Assembly: GCA_902575835.1 (NCBI GenBank)
Contig: CACGSX010000005.1
Span: 1 to 62,947 of the forward strand
DNA: 62,947 nucleotides
Reading direction: 5' to 3'
From: an uncultured Pelagibacteraceae bacterium
Lineage (GTDB): Bacteria; Pseudomonadota; Alphaproteobacteria; Pelagibacterales; Pelagibacteraceae
In this document: positions 1-9,013 of the stretch, piece after piece
How positions within the stretch are numbered: the stretch's first letter is position 1
How the letters are laid out: each line of letters begins with the position of its first letter
Position numbers and translations under genes: made by a program
The notes under the pieces: generated by a model
Told to the model about the DNA's origin: nothing
Databases searched by the model: none
Seen by the model: only the letters and a program-made list of their open reading frames with translations

Positions 1-109
1 TTTTTTTATATTTACTCAGTCTGATAGTATCATTTAAAAAAAGTGAAACTGCACCTGCATAATTTGGAGAAAAATTTTCTTTATAAGGAAGTAAAATTGA
101 GATTTTCAT
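1..109 (-). CDS. Partial gene, N-terminus of a probable glycosyltransferase
   Basis: The reading frame opens with ATG at 109 and stays open to the window edge, giving 36 residues. It begins MKISILLPYKENFSPNYAGA. A short beta-strand (ISILLPY) followed by a loop with a Gly-Ala pair is typical of the N-terminus of GT-B glycosyltransferases (GT4-like). Its ATG overlaps the TGA of the GIY-YIG gene upstream, so the two are probably co-transcribed. The family call is an inference from a very short piece. Confidence 0.45.
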   Translation of the reverse strand, partial: MKISILLPYKENFSPNYAGAVSLFLNDTIRLSKYKK

Positions 110-360
110 TTATTAAAATAAGATTTTATTTTGTTTCTAAGTTTATAGTTTTTTTTAAGCTTATATTCCTCTCTCATTGCTTTGGATTTTGTATCATAAC
201 ACATACTATAGGCTAATATCCATTTTCTACCTCTTGTAAATTTTGCTCCTTTCGAAGCATTGTGTTTAGACAATCTTTTCTTTAAATTGTTAGTATACCC
301 AACGTAACTGAGATATTTTTGCTTATTTTTAGAAATAATTACATAAACAAAATATTTCAT
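106..360 (-). CDS. GIY-YIG domain protein (UPF0213/COG2827-like)
   Basis: This 84-residue protein is a single GIY-YIG nuclease domain. Residues 5-8 (VYVI) and 19-23 (YVGYT) form the two halves of the signature. Arg29 and Glu64/Glu65 sit where the catalytic Arg and metal-binding Glu are expected. Small stand-alone members (COG2827) are common in bacteria and their role is largely unknown; structure-specific DNA cleavage is presumed. The gene lies just downstream of tRNA-Glu and overlaps the start of the glycosyltransferase-like gene by 4 bp. Family call secure, function uncertain. Confidence 0.85.
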   Translation of the reverse strand: MKYFVYVIISKNKQKYLSYVGYTNNLKKRLSKHNASKGAKFTRGRKWILAYSMCYDTKSKAMREEYKLKKNYKLRNKIKSYFNK

Positions 361-362
361 TG

Positions 363-437
363 TGGCGGTCCCTAGGGGAATCGAACCCCTCTTTCATGGA
401 TGAAAACCATGTGTCCTAACCGATAGACGAAGGGACC
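363..437 (-). tRNA. tRNA-Glu (anticodon TTC)
   Basis: Read on the minus strand, a 75-nt cloverleaf begins GGTCCCT and ends AGGGACCGCCA. It has a T-arm GGGGTTCGATTCCCC and anticodon loop TTTTCAT, giving anticodon TTC. The CCA end is encoded. It sits between glpX and the GIY-YIG gene. Confidence 0.97.
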
Positions 438-472
438 AGAGATGGAGTTTCTATTGCAATTATTAAAAATAA

Positions 473-1417
473 TCAAGCTATAGGTTCCTCACTTTTTATA
501 ATTTCTATTGTAGATTCTTTGTGTGTGACAAGAGTTTCAGTAATAAATTTTGTATTTTCTTTTTTTACAGCAGCAACCATTTCAGTACTGGTGATACCTG
601 TCGCACAAAAAATACTATCTCCTTTAACTATTTCATTTAATTCGTATTTTTTATTTAGGTCAGATATTCCCATTTTTTTAGCTCTAGCCTTATCTTGATC
701 AGTCGCAAATAAAAATTTACCCTGAAATTTACATCCATAAGCATCTAAGGCAGCTGCAGAAATAACACCTTCAGGTCCACCACCAATACCTAAAAATAAA
801 TCAACATTATACTTTTCATTTGTTACTAATAAAGCGCCACAAATATCGCCATCTGAAATTAATTTTAAATTTACTTTTAATGATTTTAATTCATCAATAA
901 TATTTTTATGTCTTGGTCTATCGAGAATACATACTGTAAGTTCACTAATATTTTTGTTTTTGGCATCTGCAATATTAGAAATATTTTTTTTTAAAGGAAA
1001 ATCTAAATCAGTTGCATCGGACGGCACATTTTTACCCACAGCAATTTTGTTCATATAGGTTTCTGGAGCATTAAACAAATTTCCTTTTTCTGAAATTGCT
1101 AAAACTGACATTGCCCCTGGAATATTTTTTGCAGCAAAATTTGTTCCTTCTAGTGGGTCTACAGCTATATCTAGATATGGGCCATTACCCTTACCCAGTT
1201 TTTCTCCAATGTATAACATTGGTGCTTCATCCAATTCACCCTCTCCTATCACCACTTCTCCGTTAATTTCTAGATTATTTAAATCATTTCTCATTGAATC
1301 TGTTGCTGCTTTATCAACAATTATTTTATTTTCTTTGCCAAGAAATTGATAACAATTAATTGCAGCTCTTGAAGTAACTTTTACAAGTTTATTAATTAGA
1401 TCTTTATCTAAAGACAT
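473..1417 (-). CDS. glpX: Fructose-1,6-bisphosphatase class II
   Basis: Hydrolyses fructose-1,6-bisphosphate to fructose-6-phosphate in the cytosol, for gluconeogenesis. The 314-residue length matches the GlpX family. Family signatures are visible: GEGELDEAPM at 58-67, the metal-binding DPLEGT at 87-92, and a GIGGGPEGV loop near 214. GlpX enzymes belong to the lithium-sensitive phosphatase fold and need Mn or Mg. Its ATG overlaps the stop codon of the upstream transporter gene by one base, so the two are likely translated from one message. The C-terminus is complete. Confidence 0.95.
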   Translation of the reverse strand: MSLDKDLINKLVKVTSRAAINCYQFLGKENKIIVDKAATDSMRNDLNNLEINGEVVIGEGELDEAPMLYIGEKLGKGNGPYLDIAVDPLEGTNFAAKNIPGAMSVLAISEKGNLFNAPETYMNKIAVGKNVPSDATDLDFPLKKNISNIADAKNKNISELTVCILDRPRHKNIIDELKSLKVNLKLISDGDICGALLVTNEKYNVDLFLGIGGGPEGVISAAALDAYGCKFQGKFLFATDQDKARAKKMGISDLNKKYELNEIVKGDSIFCATGITSTEMVAAVKKENTKFITETLVTHKESTIEIIKSEEPIA

Positions 1418-2415
1418 TAAATATTTTCAACAGTGGATTCTTCTGAATTATATTTCAATCTAGCTTCAAATTCACTTAATCTTTTCCAAACTGAAATTAA
1501 TTCTACTATTGTAGACCAGCTTCTAACTAAATATTGTAATGAATTTTCAACTCTTCCAAATGCTCTAGTTATTTGTTGAACAAAACCCAATGTAATTGCG
1601 CCTGAAACTATAGTTGGTGCTAGTGCCAAATATGGAACAATCACCATACCTTGAAAATAACTCCACTTCACTGCATTAAAATACAAGTAGTGGAAATATG
1701 ATTTATAGTGAATACCTCTTACTCTATCATATAATTGGCCTATAGTTGGAGGAGCTGCCCTTATTGGATCGTCTTCACCATGGACTAATTCTTTTCTATA
1801 ACCTGCTTCTTCTTTTTGAATATCATATTCAATACCAGGCAATTTAATACCTACAGCTGCTAATAAAACTGTTCCACCTAGTGCAGATATTATTGCAACC
1901 CAAACTAATGCATGATCAACCTCACCAATCCATGGGAGTACATCGACTTGTTTTGACAATCCCCATAAAATTGGCAGGAATGCTACTAAAGTCATTATAC
2001 TATCTAGAAGTCCAACACCAAGGCCTTCCATTATTCTTGCAAATTTTAAAGTATCTTCCTGAACTCTCTGCGAAGCCCCTTCAGTTAATCGAGCTTTTAG
2101 CCATTGAGAGTGATAATACTCAGCCATTGATGTTCTCCATCTAAATACCCAATGAGAAACAAAAAAACCTGTTACAATAGCAATTATAATCCAAAGGCCT
2201 GCAACTTTTGCAAATGTAAACAAATATCCAATAAATTCAGTTTCTGTGACTGAACCAGGTTCTGTTAAAGCTTTTTGAAGAGTATCATAAAATTCACCGA
2301 ACCATTCATTTATTTTTACGTCTAATTGTACTTGATACCAAGTTGAAACTAATATGAAGATAGATCCAAATATGCTCCAGCCGTACCATCTTCTTTCAGT
2401 AAAAAATTTAAACAT
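1417..2415 (-). CDS. SbmA/BacA-like membrane transporter
   Basis: A 332-residue integral membrane protein with several hydrophobic segments (about 13-30, 65-90, 130-150, 165-190, 255-280). It has the SbmA/BacA-type opening FFTERRWYGWSIFGS and motifs such as QVQLDVKINEWFGEFYDTLQ and HYLYFNAVKWSYFQGMVIVP. SbmA/BacA proteins are proton-driven importers of peptides and related compounds, built like an ABC transmembrane domain without the ATPase. The protein is shorter than E. coli SbmA (about 400 aa), mainly at the C-terminus. It is co-directional with the complex I gene upstream (1-bp overlap) and glpX downstream. The substrate cannot be told from sequence. Confidence 0.8.
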   Translation of the reverse strand: MFKFFTERRWYGWSIFGSIFILVSTWYQVQLDVKINEWFGEFYDTLQKALTEPGSVTETEFIGYLFTFAKVAGLWIIIAIVTGFFVSHWVFRWRTSMAEYYHSQWLKARLTEGASQRVQEDTLKFARIMEGLGVGLLDSIMTLVAFLPILWGLSKQVDVLPWIGEVDHALVWVAIISALGGTVLLAAVGIKLPGIEYDIQKEEAGYRKELVHGEDDPIRAAPPTIGQLYDRVRGIHYKSYFHYLYFNAVKWSYFQGMVIVPYLALAPTIVSGAITLGFVQQITRAFGRVENSLQYLVRSWSTIVELISVWKRLSEFEARLKYNSEESTVENI

Positions 2416-2696
2416 TATTTTGTAAAATTATCAGCATAGGATTTTAAAGTAATTTTTCTTTTATTTGGTTCTATTACTTCAAAATCAATATTATTTTTTT
2501 TTGCATATTCAATCGCTAATTGTTTAGAAGAAAATTCTAATTTTAATTCACCATAAGTATCCGTAGAACTCTCCCACCCCATCAAAGGATTAGTTCCAGG
2601 ATCATCAGTAATGTATTCAATAATCCATTTATCAAATTTCTTTAATCCTGACTGCATAGCAGTTTTTGAAGGTTTATATATTTTAGCTTTTTTCAT
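2415..2696 (-). CDS. Complex I accessory subunit, NDUFS4 family
   Basis: This 93-residue protein carries the conserved region of the 18-kDa subunit of NADH:ubiquinone oxidoreductase (PF04800 type). Visible signatures are TAMQSG near residue 12, then NPLMGWESSTDT, and a C-terminal YADNF. In Alphaproteobacteria and mitochondria this small peripheral subunit stabilises the NADH-oxidising module. I start it at ATG 2696; an in-frame extension to 2744 would run through the tRNA-Pro gene and is not credible. The gene follows tRNA-Pro by 4 bp and overlaps the SbmA-like gene by one base. Confidence 0.92.
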   Translation of the reverse strand: MKKAKIYKPSKTAMQSGLKKFDKWIIEYITDDPGTNPLMGWESSTDTYGELKLEFSSKQLAIEYAKKNNIDFEVIEPNKRKITLKSYADNFTK

Positions 2697-2700
2697 AAAA

Positions 2701-2777
2701 TGGTCGGGGTGGTAGGATTCGAACCTACGGCCCCTTGGTCCCAAACCAAGTGCGCTACCAGGCTGCGCTACACCCCG
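2701..2777 (-). tRNA. tRNA-Pro (anticodon TGG)
   Basis: On the minus strand a 77-nt cloverleaf starts CGGGGTG and ends CACCCCGACCA. It has anticodon stem/loop ACTTGGTTTGGGACCAAG (anticodon TGG) and T-arm CGTAGGTTCGAATCCTACC. CCA is encoded. Confidence 0.97.
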
Positions 2778-2874
2778 AATGCAGTACTAATACAGTAGAT
2801 AAAAAAAATTTCAAAGAATATTAATCACTATTTAAAAGGAAATTTTATAAAATTTGCTATATATATAAGTATCT

Positions 2875-3369
2875 ATGATCATTGAATGTCCAGCTTGTTC
2901 TAAGAAGTTCAATATTGATGAAAAGCTAATTCCAGAAGAAGGAAGACTTTTAAAGTGCGGCAATTGCGATCATACATGGTTTTATAAAAAGGAAGAAAAT
3001 TTAAAATTAGAAACTGAATCTATAAAAATAAATGAAATTGAAGAAAATAAATCAGAGATCAATATAGAACCGGTTGAAGAACCTGTAAAACAAACAAAAA
3101 AAATAAGAAAAAAAATTTCAAAAAAATCTTCAACAAAGGAGAGCACATCAAAAGAATTAGTTTCTATTGATAAAAACTCAGTTTCGAGAGAAAACAATAT
3201 TATTAAAAAAATATTTCTAATTATTATTTCTATTATTGCATTTATTTTGCTTATGGACACATTTAAAAATCAAATATCCGTTATATTTCCTGGTATAGTG
3301 CAAATGTCAGATAGTCTATATCTAGTAATAAATGACTTGAAATTATTTATTAAAGATTTAGTCAGGTAA
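2875..3369 (+). CDS. Zinc-ribbon single-pass membrane protein (MJ0042 type)
   Basis: The first 36 residues form an MJ0042-type zinc ribbon with ligands Cys5, Cys8, Cys28 and Cys31 (CPAC...CGNC). A charged, Lys/Glu-rich linker (40-108) follows, then one transmembrane helix (about 112-128) and a short tail. Alphaproteobacteria commonly encode such proteins, often annotated as zinc-ribbon/DUF3426 proteins of unknown role. The gene ends 1 bp before nhaA, so the pair is probably an operon. The molecular function is not known. Confidence 0.8.
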   Translation: MIIECPACSKKFNIDEKLIPEEGRLLKCGNCDHTWFYKKEENLKLETESIKINEIEENKSEINIEPVEEPVKQTKKIRKKISKKSSTKESTSKELVSIDKNSVSRENNIIKKIFLIIISIIAFILLMDTFKNQISVIFPGIVQMSDSLYLVINDLKLFIKDLVR

Positions 3370-3370
3370 A

Positions 3371-4543
3371 ATGATTCAGATAATTACAAAACCATTTAGG
3401 TGGTTTTTTAAATTAGAAGCTGCTAGTGGTCTCGTTTTACTTTTTGCAGCCATAATAGCTTTAATTGTAAGTAATTCTAATTTATCTGAATTATATTTTT
3501 CAACATTAAATAAATATTTATTTTTAGGAATAAATAATTTTGGTTTAAAATTATCTGTTTTACACTGGATAAATGATGCCTTAATGGCAATATTTTTCTT
3601 CTTTGTAACATTGGAAATTAAAAGAGAATTTTTACAAGGAGAGCTGTCGAATATAAAGCAAGCACTTCTTCCGATTATTGCTGCAGTTGGAGGAATGTTA
3701 GTGCCTGCATTATTTTATGTTTTTATTAATTTTGGAGATAGTGAAACAATGAATGGTTGGGCCATTCCATCTGCAACTGATATTGCATTTTCTTTGGGAG
3801 TGCTCTCATTATTGGGTAAAAGAGTTCCATTATCTTTAAAAGTTTTTCTAACTGCTTTAGCTATTATAGATGATTTAGGAGCTATAGTAATTATTGCATT
3901 ATTCTATTCAGGTGATCTGAGTATTAAATATCTAAGCTTAATGCTTTTAGCCTTTATTCTTCTTCTAGTAATAAATAAGTTTAATATAAAGAAATTTTTA
4001 CCTTATTTAATTGTTGGAATATTTCTTTGGGACTTCACTCACAATTCAGGCATTCATGCAACAATTGCCGGTGTTTTGCTAGCAATGACTATACCTCATA
4101 GAAAAAAAGACAAAGACTTTTCACTACTAATAAAAATTGAACATGCGATTAGTCCATATGTTGCATTTGGTATTATGCCATTATTTGCTTTTGCAAATGC
4201 AGGTGTTTCATTAGAAGGTTTATCTTTTGCATCATTACTTGATAAAGTTCCATTGGGAATATTGTTAGGATTGTTTGTTGGTAAACAACTAGGAGTATTT
4301 GTATTTTCTTATGTTTCAATAAAAATGAAAATAGCCCAGATGCCTAATAATTCTAACTGGTTTAATTTTTATGGTGTTGGTGTTTTAACAGGTATTGGAT
4401 TTACAATGAGCTTATTTGTTGGAAATTTGGCTTTTGTTGAAAATATGCAATACATGGATGGAGTTAAAATTGGAGTTTTAACTGGGTCATTATTATCCAC
4501 TTTATTTGGATACTTCCTAATACTACTTACACCAAATAAGTAA
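3371..4543 (+). CDS. nhaA: Na+/H+ antiporter NhaA
   Basis: A 390-residue inner-membrane antiporter that exchanges sodium for protons and controls pH and salt, an obvious need in a marine cell. Its length matches E. coli NhaA (388). The paired aspartates of the ion site are visible in LTALAIIDDLGAIVIIAL near residue 165. An earlier conserved stretch, GWAIPSATDIAFSLGVLSLLG, supplies the third Asp. About 12 hydrophobic segments are present. It follows the zinc-ribbon gene by 1 bp and precedes the glutathione peroxidase by 7 bp. Confidence 0.96.
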   Translation: MIQIITKPFRWFFKLEAASGLVLLFAAIIALIVSNSNLSELYFSTLNKYLFLGINNFGLKLSVLHWINDALMAIFFFFVTLEIKREFLQGELSNIKQALLPIIAAVGGMLVPALFYVFINFGDSETMNGWAIPSATDIAFSLGVLSLLGKRVPLSLKVFLTALAIIDDLGAIVIIALFYSGDLSIKYLSLMLLAFILLLVINKFNIKKFLPYLIVGIFLWDFTHNSGIHATIAGVLLAMTIPHRKKDKDFSLLIKIEHAISPYVAFGIMPLFAFANAGVSLEGLSFASLLDKVPLGILLGLFVGKQLGVFVFSYVSIKMKIAQMPNNSNWFNFYGVGVLTGIGFTMSLFVGNLAFVENMQYMDGVKIGVLTGSLLSTLFGYFLILLTPNK

Positions 4544-4550
4544 GTAGTTT

Positions 4551-5096
4551 ATGAAAAAATTAATAATAATAAGTTTTACTATAATTATGTTTTTTTTTAA
4601 AAATTCAGCAAACAGCAATGATCAGAAAAGTTTATACGATCTAGAAATTGAGAGTATTAATGGAGAAATCATCAAACTAAAAGATTATCGAGATAAAGTT
4701 ATACTTATAGTAAACACCGCCAGCTATTGTGGTTTCACAAAACAATACCAAGATTTGCAAGATTTATGGGATGAATACAAATCTAAGGGTCTTATTGTTC
4801 TTGGAGTGCCCTCAGACTCTTTCAATCAAGAAAAAAAAACAAATAGTGAAGTAAAAGAATTTTGTGAAGTCAATTTTGAAATAAATTTTCCATTAACAAC
4901 TATTACAGAGGTAAGAGGAAGTGATGCTCATGAGATTTTTAAGTGGGCAGAAAATAATTATGGCAAGTCTGCAATTCCTAAGTGGAATTTTCATAAAATA
5001 TTAGTCAATAAACTGGGAAATGTAGAAGAAACTTATGCCTCTTTTACAAAACCTACATCAAATAAAATTATAAATAAAATTGAAGAAATACTATAG
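4551..5096 (+). CDS. Glutathione peroxidase family protein, exported
   Basis: Reduces hydroperoxides with a thiol. The 181-residue protein has an N-terminal hydrophobic signal (about 3-20, ending NSANS), so it probably acts in the periplasm. The catalytic residue is Cys60 (NTASYCGFT) rather than selenocysteine. The partner Gln lies in SDSFNQEKKTNSE and the Trp-Asn pair in PKWNFHK. Many bacterial Cys-type enzymes use thioredoxin rather than glutathione. Its 3' end overlaps the convergent metallo-hydrolase gene by 6 bp. Confidence 0.92.
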   Translation: MKKLIIISFTIIMFFFKNSANSNDQKSLYDLEIESINGEIIKLKDYRDKVILIVNTASYCGFTKQYQDLQDLWDEYKSKGLIVLGVPSDSFNQEKKTNSEVKEFCEVNFEINFPLTTITEVRGSDAHEIFKWAENNYGKSAIPKWNFHKILVNKLGNVEETYASFTKPTSNKIINKIEEIL

Positions 5097-5867
5097 TTCA
5101 ATCGTTAAACCATCGTGTGCTGGTATAACATGTTTGGGTATAACTTTCTTTAATTGATTATAATCTAATACTGGTGATAAATTTGAAAGAATAGCTTTTT
5201 TTGGTTTAAATTTTTTAATAACTAATAAAGATTTTTCCAAATTAAAGTGTGATGGATGAAAATTGTACCACAAACAATCAATTATTAAATACTCTAGATT
5301 TTTAAAATAAGAATAATCTTTTTTGTAAATTTCACTTACATCTGTTATGTATGCAAGTTTTTTATCAATTATAAAACAATTTGAATTTACTGAACCATGC
5401 TCAACAACAATAGACTTAAATTTTATATTTTTATTTTTATGTTTAATAAATGAGTTTTTCTTTAGTTTATTTAATTTTAAAGTAGCTGGATATTCTTTTG
5501 AGAAACTTTCAAAACAATATGAAAAACTTTGTTTTAAATATTTGGATGTTTCATTATCAGCATAAACATTAATTTGTTTTCTACTATTAATAAAAAAAGA
5601 TCTTAAATCATTTATTCCATGTGTTTGATCAGCATGCATATGAGAATAGAATACTTTATCAATTTTCTTAATTTTATGTCGTAATAACTGTTGTCTTAAG
5701 TCTGGAGATGTATCAATTAAAATGTTTTCATTAAAAGTTTTAATAAGCGCTGAACATCTTGTTCTATAATTTTTCTTATTTTGGGGATCGCAATTTCCAA
5801 AAAAACCATCAGGTCTTGGCACACCCATTGAGCTTCCGCAACCTAATATTATAAATTTTATAGTCAT
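5091..5867 (-). CDS. Metallo-beta-lactamase fold hydrolase (PhnP-like)
   Basis: A 258-residue MBL-fold protein of the group found next to tatD in Alphaproteobacteria. It opens with FIILGCGSSMGVPRP and carries the later motifs IDTSPDLR and PAHDGLTIEL. The metal motif reads HMHADQ at 76-81, where family members normally have HxHxDH: Gln81 replaces the last His, a ligand of the second metal. Relatives include phosphodiesterases such as PhnP and tRNase Z-like enzymes; the substrate here is unknown. The start codon overlaps the tatD stop by 4 bp. Confidence 0.85.
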   Translation of the reverse strand: MTIKFIILGCGSSMGVPRPDGFFGNCDPQNKKNYRTRCSALIKTFNENILIDTSPDLRQQLLRHKIKKIDKVFYSHMHADQTHGINDLRSFFINSRKQINVYADNETSKYLKQSFSYCFESFSKEYPATLKLNKLKKNSFIKHKNKNIKFKSIVVEHGSVNSNCFIIDKKLAYITDVSEIYKKDYSYFKNLEYLIIDCLWYNFHPSHFNLEKSLLVIKKFKPKKAILSNLSPVLDYNQLKKVIPKHVIPAHDGLTIEL

Positions 5868-6628
5868 TTTCGAAAAAATAATCGTTCAAAATTATCATTT
5901 GTAATAGTTTCTAATTCATCAAAAGTTTTTGATTTTAATTCTGAAAGTTTTTCCAATGTATATTTAATAAAAGAGGGTTCGTTTTTTTTACCTCTCATTG
6001 GTATAGGTGCTAAAAATGGACTATCTGTTTCAATTAAAATTTTATCATTTTCAATCATTTTAAATGTTTCTTGAAGATCAATACTATTTTTAAATGTTAT
6101 TATTCCACTTGCAGAAAAATAAGCATTTAATGTCATCATTTTTTTAGCAAATTCTTTTGAACCAGTAAAACAATGCATGAGTATTTTAATATTGCTATTT
6201 TTGTATTTATTTAAAATATTAAAAGTTTCTATTTCGGCACTTCTAGAATGAACTATCAAGGGATAATTTAATTCAATAGAGGCTTCTATATGTCTCTCAA
6301 AACTTTCAATCTGATCATCCTTTTTGCTAATTTCATAATAAAAATCTAATCCGGTCTCTCCTACTCCAATTATTTTTTTAAATTTATTAGCATTTTCAAC
6401 AATAAATTCTTTATTCATCTTATCACTACTGGACTCGTGTGGATGAATTCCTATACTTCCATAAATTATTTCATCAAGATTTATAATCTTTTTAATATTT
6501 TCAAAACTTTTTGAATTGGTTGAAATAGTTAAAATTTTCCTTATCCCATTTTCCTTTGAACGTTTAATCACATCATTGATATTCGAATAAAGAGGTTCGT
6601 GATCAAGATGACAATGTGAGTCAATCAT
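5864..6628 (-). CDS. tatD: TatD family metal-dependent deoxyribonuclease
   Basis: A 254-residue TIM-barrel hydrolase of the TatD/YcfH family, which shows 3'-5' exonuclease activity on DNA in studied members. All metal ligands are present: HCHLD at 4-8, Glu in GVGETGLDF, His in LIVHSRS and MHCFTGS, and Asp in ETDSPFLAP. It sits between metG (4-bp overlap) and the MBL-fold gene, the usual alphaproteobacterial order metG-tatD-MBL. No targeting signal is present, so it is cytosolic. Confidence 0.92.
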   Translation of the reverse strand: MIDSHCHLDHEPLYSNINDVIKRSKENGIRKILTISTNSKSFENIKKIINLDEIIYGSIGIHPHESSSDKMNKEFIVENANKFKKIIGVGETGLDFYYEISKKDDQIESFERHIEASIELNYPLIVHSRSAEIETFNILNKYKNSNIKILMHCFTGSKEFAKKMMTLNAYFSASGIITFKNSIDLQETFKMIENDKILIETDSPFLAPIPMRGKKNEPSFIKYTLEKLSELKSKTFDELETITNDNFERLFFRK

Positions 6629-8151
6629 TTTTCAATTTTTTTAAACAAAATATCTAACTTATTTATTTTTAAATCTTTTTTTAAAATTTCATTATTATTA
6701 ATTGATGTAAAATCAATAGAATTTTCTGTTTCATTAAAAACATTTAGTACTTTTACTGATGTTTCTGGTATTACTGGATAAAGTAAGATAGTTATTTTTC
6801 TAATTAATTCTAATGCAGTATAAACAATCGTATTCAACCTTAATCTGTCATCTTTCTTCTTCCAAGGTTCCTGGTCATTAAAATATTTGTTTGCTGCAAA
6901 CAATCTATCAACAATGAAACTCATATATTGGTTTATGTCTTGATTATCTATAAATAATCTTACTTTATCTAGATTATTTAATGGTTTTAAAATTTCTAAA
7001 TCTTCATCATTAAATTTATGATCAGGTATTAAGGAAGAACAATTTTTTTCTGCAAAAGAAAGAACTCTTTGACACAAGTTTCCAAAATTATTTGCTAAAT
7101 CGCTATTAATACAATTTTCTAATTTTTCCTCAGAAATATTTCCATCATTTCCAAAGGAAACTTCTTTTAGTAAGTAATATCGCAATGGATCTAAACCATA
7201 AATGTTTATGATCTCTAATGGATCTAAAATATTTCCTTTTGATTTTGACATTTTTTCATCACCAGAAAGGATCCATCCATGTCCATAAACCCTTTTAGGA
7301 GGCTCAATTTTTGCTGCTAACAGAAATGCTGGCCAATAAATAGCATGAAATCTTAATATGTCTTTACCTATTATATGTAAATCTGCTGGCCAAAAATTTT
7401 TATACAATTCGTTATTTTCATTGGGATATTTTAAAGAACTTAAGTAATTTGTTAATGCATCTAACCATACATAAACTACGTGATTTTCATCACTTGGAAC
7501 TTTTACTCCCCAAGAAAAAGTTTTTCTACTAACAGATAAGTCTTTTAAGCCTCTTTTGACAAAGCTGATTACCTCATTTCTTCTACTTTCAGGTAATATA
7601 AAATTTTTATTTTTTTCATAAAAATCTAATAACGGTTTCTCCCATTCTGAAAGTTTAAAAAAAAAAGATTCCTCTTCAACCCACTCGACTGCTGAACCAG
7701 ATGATTTAGCAACTTTAAAACCATCTTTTTTCTCAACTTCATCTTCATTATAAAAAGCTTCATCTGATACAGAATACCAACCAGAATATTTAGACAAATA
7801 AATTTGATTATTTTTTTCAAGTATATTCCATAGATTTTGCACAGATACTTTATGTCTATCTTCTGTAGTTCTTATAAAATCTGTATTTGATAAGTTTAAA
7901 GTTTTGGTTAAATCCTCAAATGTTTTGCTTATTTCATCACAAAAAGATTTTGGATCTTTATTTAACTTTTCAGCAGATCTTTGTATCTTTAAACCATGCT
8001 CATCTGTACCTGTTAAAAAATAAACATTGAATCCGTCGATCTTTTTAAATCGAGCAAAAAAATCAGCAATTATACTTGAATATGCATGTCCCATATGAGG
8101 TTTAGCAGAGGGATAGTAAATTGGTGTTGTTATATAATAATTTTTATTCAC
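6625..8151 (-). CDS. metG: Methionyl-tRNA synthetase
   Basis: Charges tRNA-Met with methionine. At 508 residues it is a short type without the C-terminal tRNA-binding extension. The class I motifs are HMGH (19-22) and KMSKS near 300. The connective region has YSVSDEAFYNEDE instead of zinc-binding cysteine knuckles, so this is a zinc-free form. It starts with GTG at 8151, overlapping the end of holB by 8 bp, and overlaps tatD by 4 bp. Complete. Confidence 0.96.
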   Translation of the reverse strand: MNKNYYITTPIYYPSAKPHMGHAYSSIIADFFARFKKIDGFNVYFLTGTDEHGLKIQRSAEKLNKDPKSFCDEISKTFEDLTKTLNLSNTDFIRTTEDRHKVSVQNLWNILEKNNQIYLSKYSGWYSVSDEAFYNEDEVEKKDGFKVAKSSGSAVEWVEEESFFFKLSEWEKPLLDFYEKNKNFILPESRRNEVISFVKRGLKDLSVSRKTFSWGVKVPSDENHVVYVWLDALTNYLSSLKYPNENNELYKNFWPADLHIIGKDILRFHAIYWPAFLLAAKIEPPKRVYGHGWILSGDEKMSKSKGNILDPLEIINIYGLDPLRYYLLKEVSFGNDGNISEEKLENCINSDLANNFGNLCQRVLSFAEKNCSSLIPDHKFNDEDLEILKPLNNLDKVRLFIDNQDINQYMSFIVDRLFAANKYFNDQEPWKKKDDRLRLNTIVYTALELIRKITILLYPVIPETSVKVLNVFNETENSIDFTSINNNEILKKDLKINKLDILFKKIEK

Positions 8152-9013
8152 TTAGTAATTTATCCTTAAATTCTAAAAAAAAAGTTTCATAATCAAGATT
8201 AAATTTTTTTACATTAGATAGTTTTGAATAATAATATTCTTTAACTTTATATGACAATTTTTTTGATGTGTTTATATGTTTATAAAAAAATAATTCAATA
8301 ATCATGTTTAAATTATTTTTTATAAACTCTTGCTTAATATAATGCTTATTATTAATTATATTACCTAATAAATCATCAATAGTGGTTTCTGACACTGATA
8401 ATTTATATTCATTCATATAGTTTACTAAGGATATTAAAAAATAGGGTGTTGAGTAATAATTTATCAAATTTGAATTTATTTGATCATAAATATTCTCATT
8501 AAAATAATTATTTATTATTATTCTGGTATTTTCATTGGAGATACTTAATTTAAATTCTATACATCTGGATTTTATTGTATCTATTAAAAACATTTCTGAA
8601 TTATAAATTAAAATAAAAAAAACATTTTCATTCGGTTCTTCTAAATTTTTCAATAAGGCATTTGATGCATTAATGTTTAAAAATTCGACATCATCGAGAA
8701 TTATAAATCTTGACTTATTATTAAAGGAAGATTGATTTGTAAACTTTATGATTTCCCTAATTTGTTCAATTTCTATATTTTTATTATCATTATTCTTATT
8801 TATATTTAAAACATTAGGATGAGATTTGTTTTTTATTAGTTCGTAATCGTTATTAGAATTAAAAATTTTGTGTAAAAATTTTTCAGTAAGCAAAGATTTT
8901 CCAATACCTTTCTTACCAGATAATAAAATTTTATTTGGAAGTTCATTATTTTCGTAAAGTGTTACAAATTTTTCTAAATATGTTTCATGTCCTATTAGTT
9001 TATAATCAGACAT
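8144..9013 (-). CDS. holB: DNA polymerase III delta-prime subunit
   Basis: Clamp-loader subunit of the replicative polymerase. The 289-residue protein has a Walker A loop GKKGIGKS (33-40). It also has the ILDDVEFLNINASNALLKNLEEP stretch (sensor/Walker B-like region), which is diagnostic of delta-prime. The C-terminal half is divergent and very Asn/Lys/Ile rich. Position between tmk and metG is the standard alphaproteobacterial order and supports the call. Confidence 0.9.
   Translation of the reverse strand: MSDYKLIGHETYLEKFVTLYENNELPNKILLSGKKGIGKSLLTEKFLHKIFNSNNDYELIKNKSHPNVLNINKNNDNKNIEIEQIREIIKFTNQSSFNNKSRFIILDDVEFLNINASNALLKNLEEPNENVFFILIYNSEMFLIDTIKSRCIEFKLSISNENTRIIINNYFNENIYDQINSNLINYYSTPYFLISLVNYMNEYKLSVSETTIDDLLGNIINNKHYIKQEFIKNNLNMIIELFFYKHINTSKKLSYKVKEYYYSKLSNVKKFNLDYETFFLEFKDKLLSE

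Noticed and set aside
2697..2744. N-terminal extension of the complex I subunit
   Set aside because: It would be translated from the tRNA-Pro gene and the added residues are unlike the family; ATG 2696 is the sensible start.
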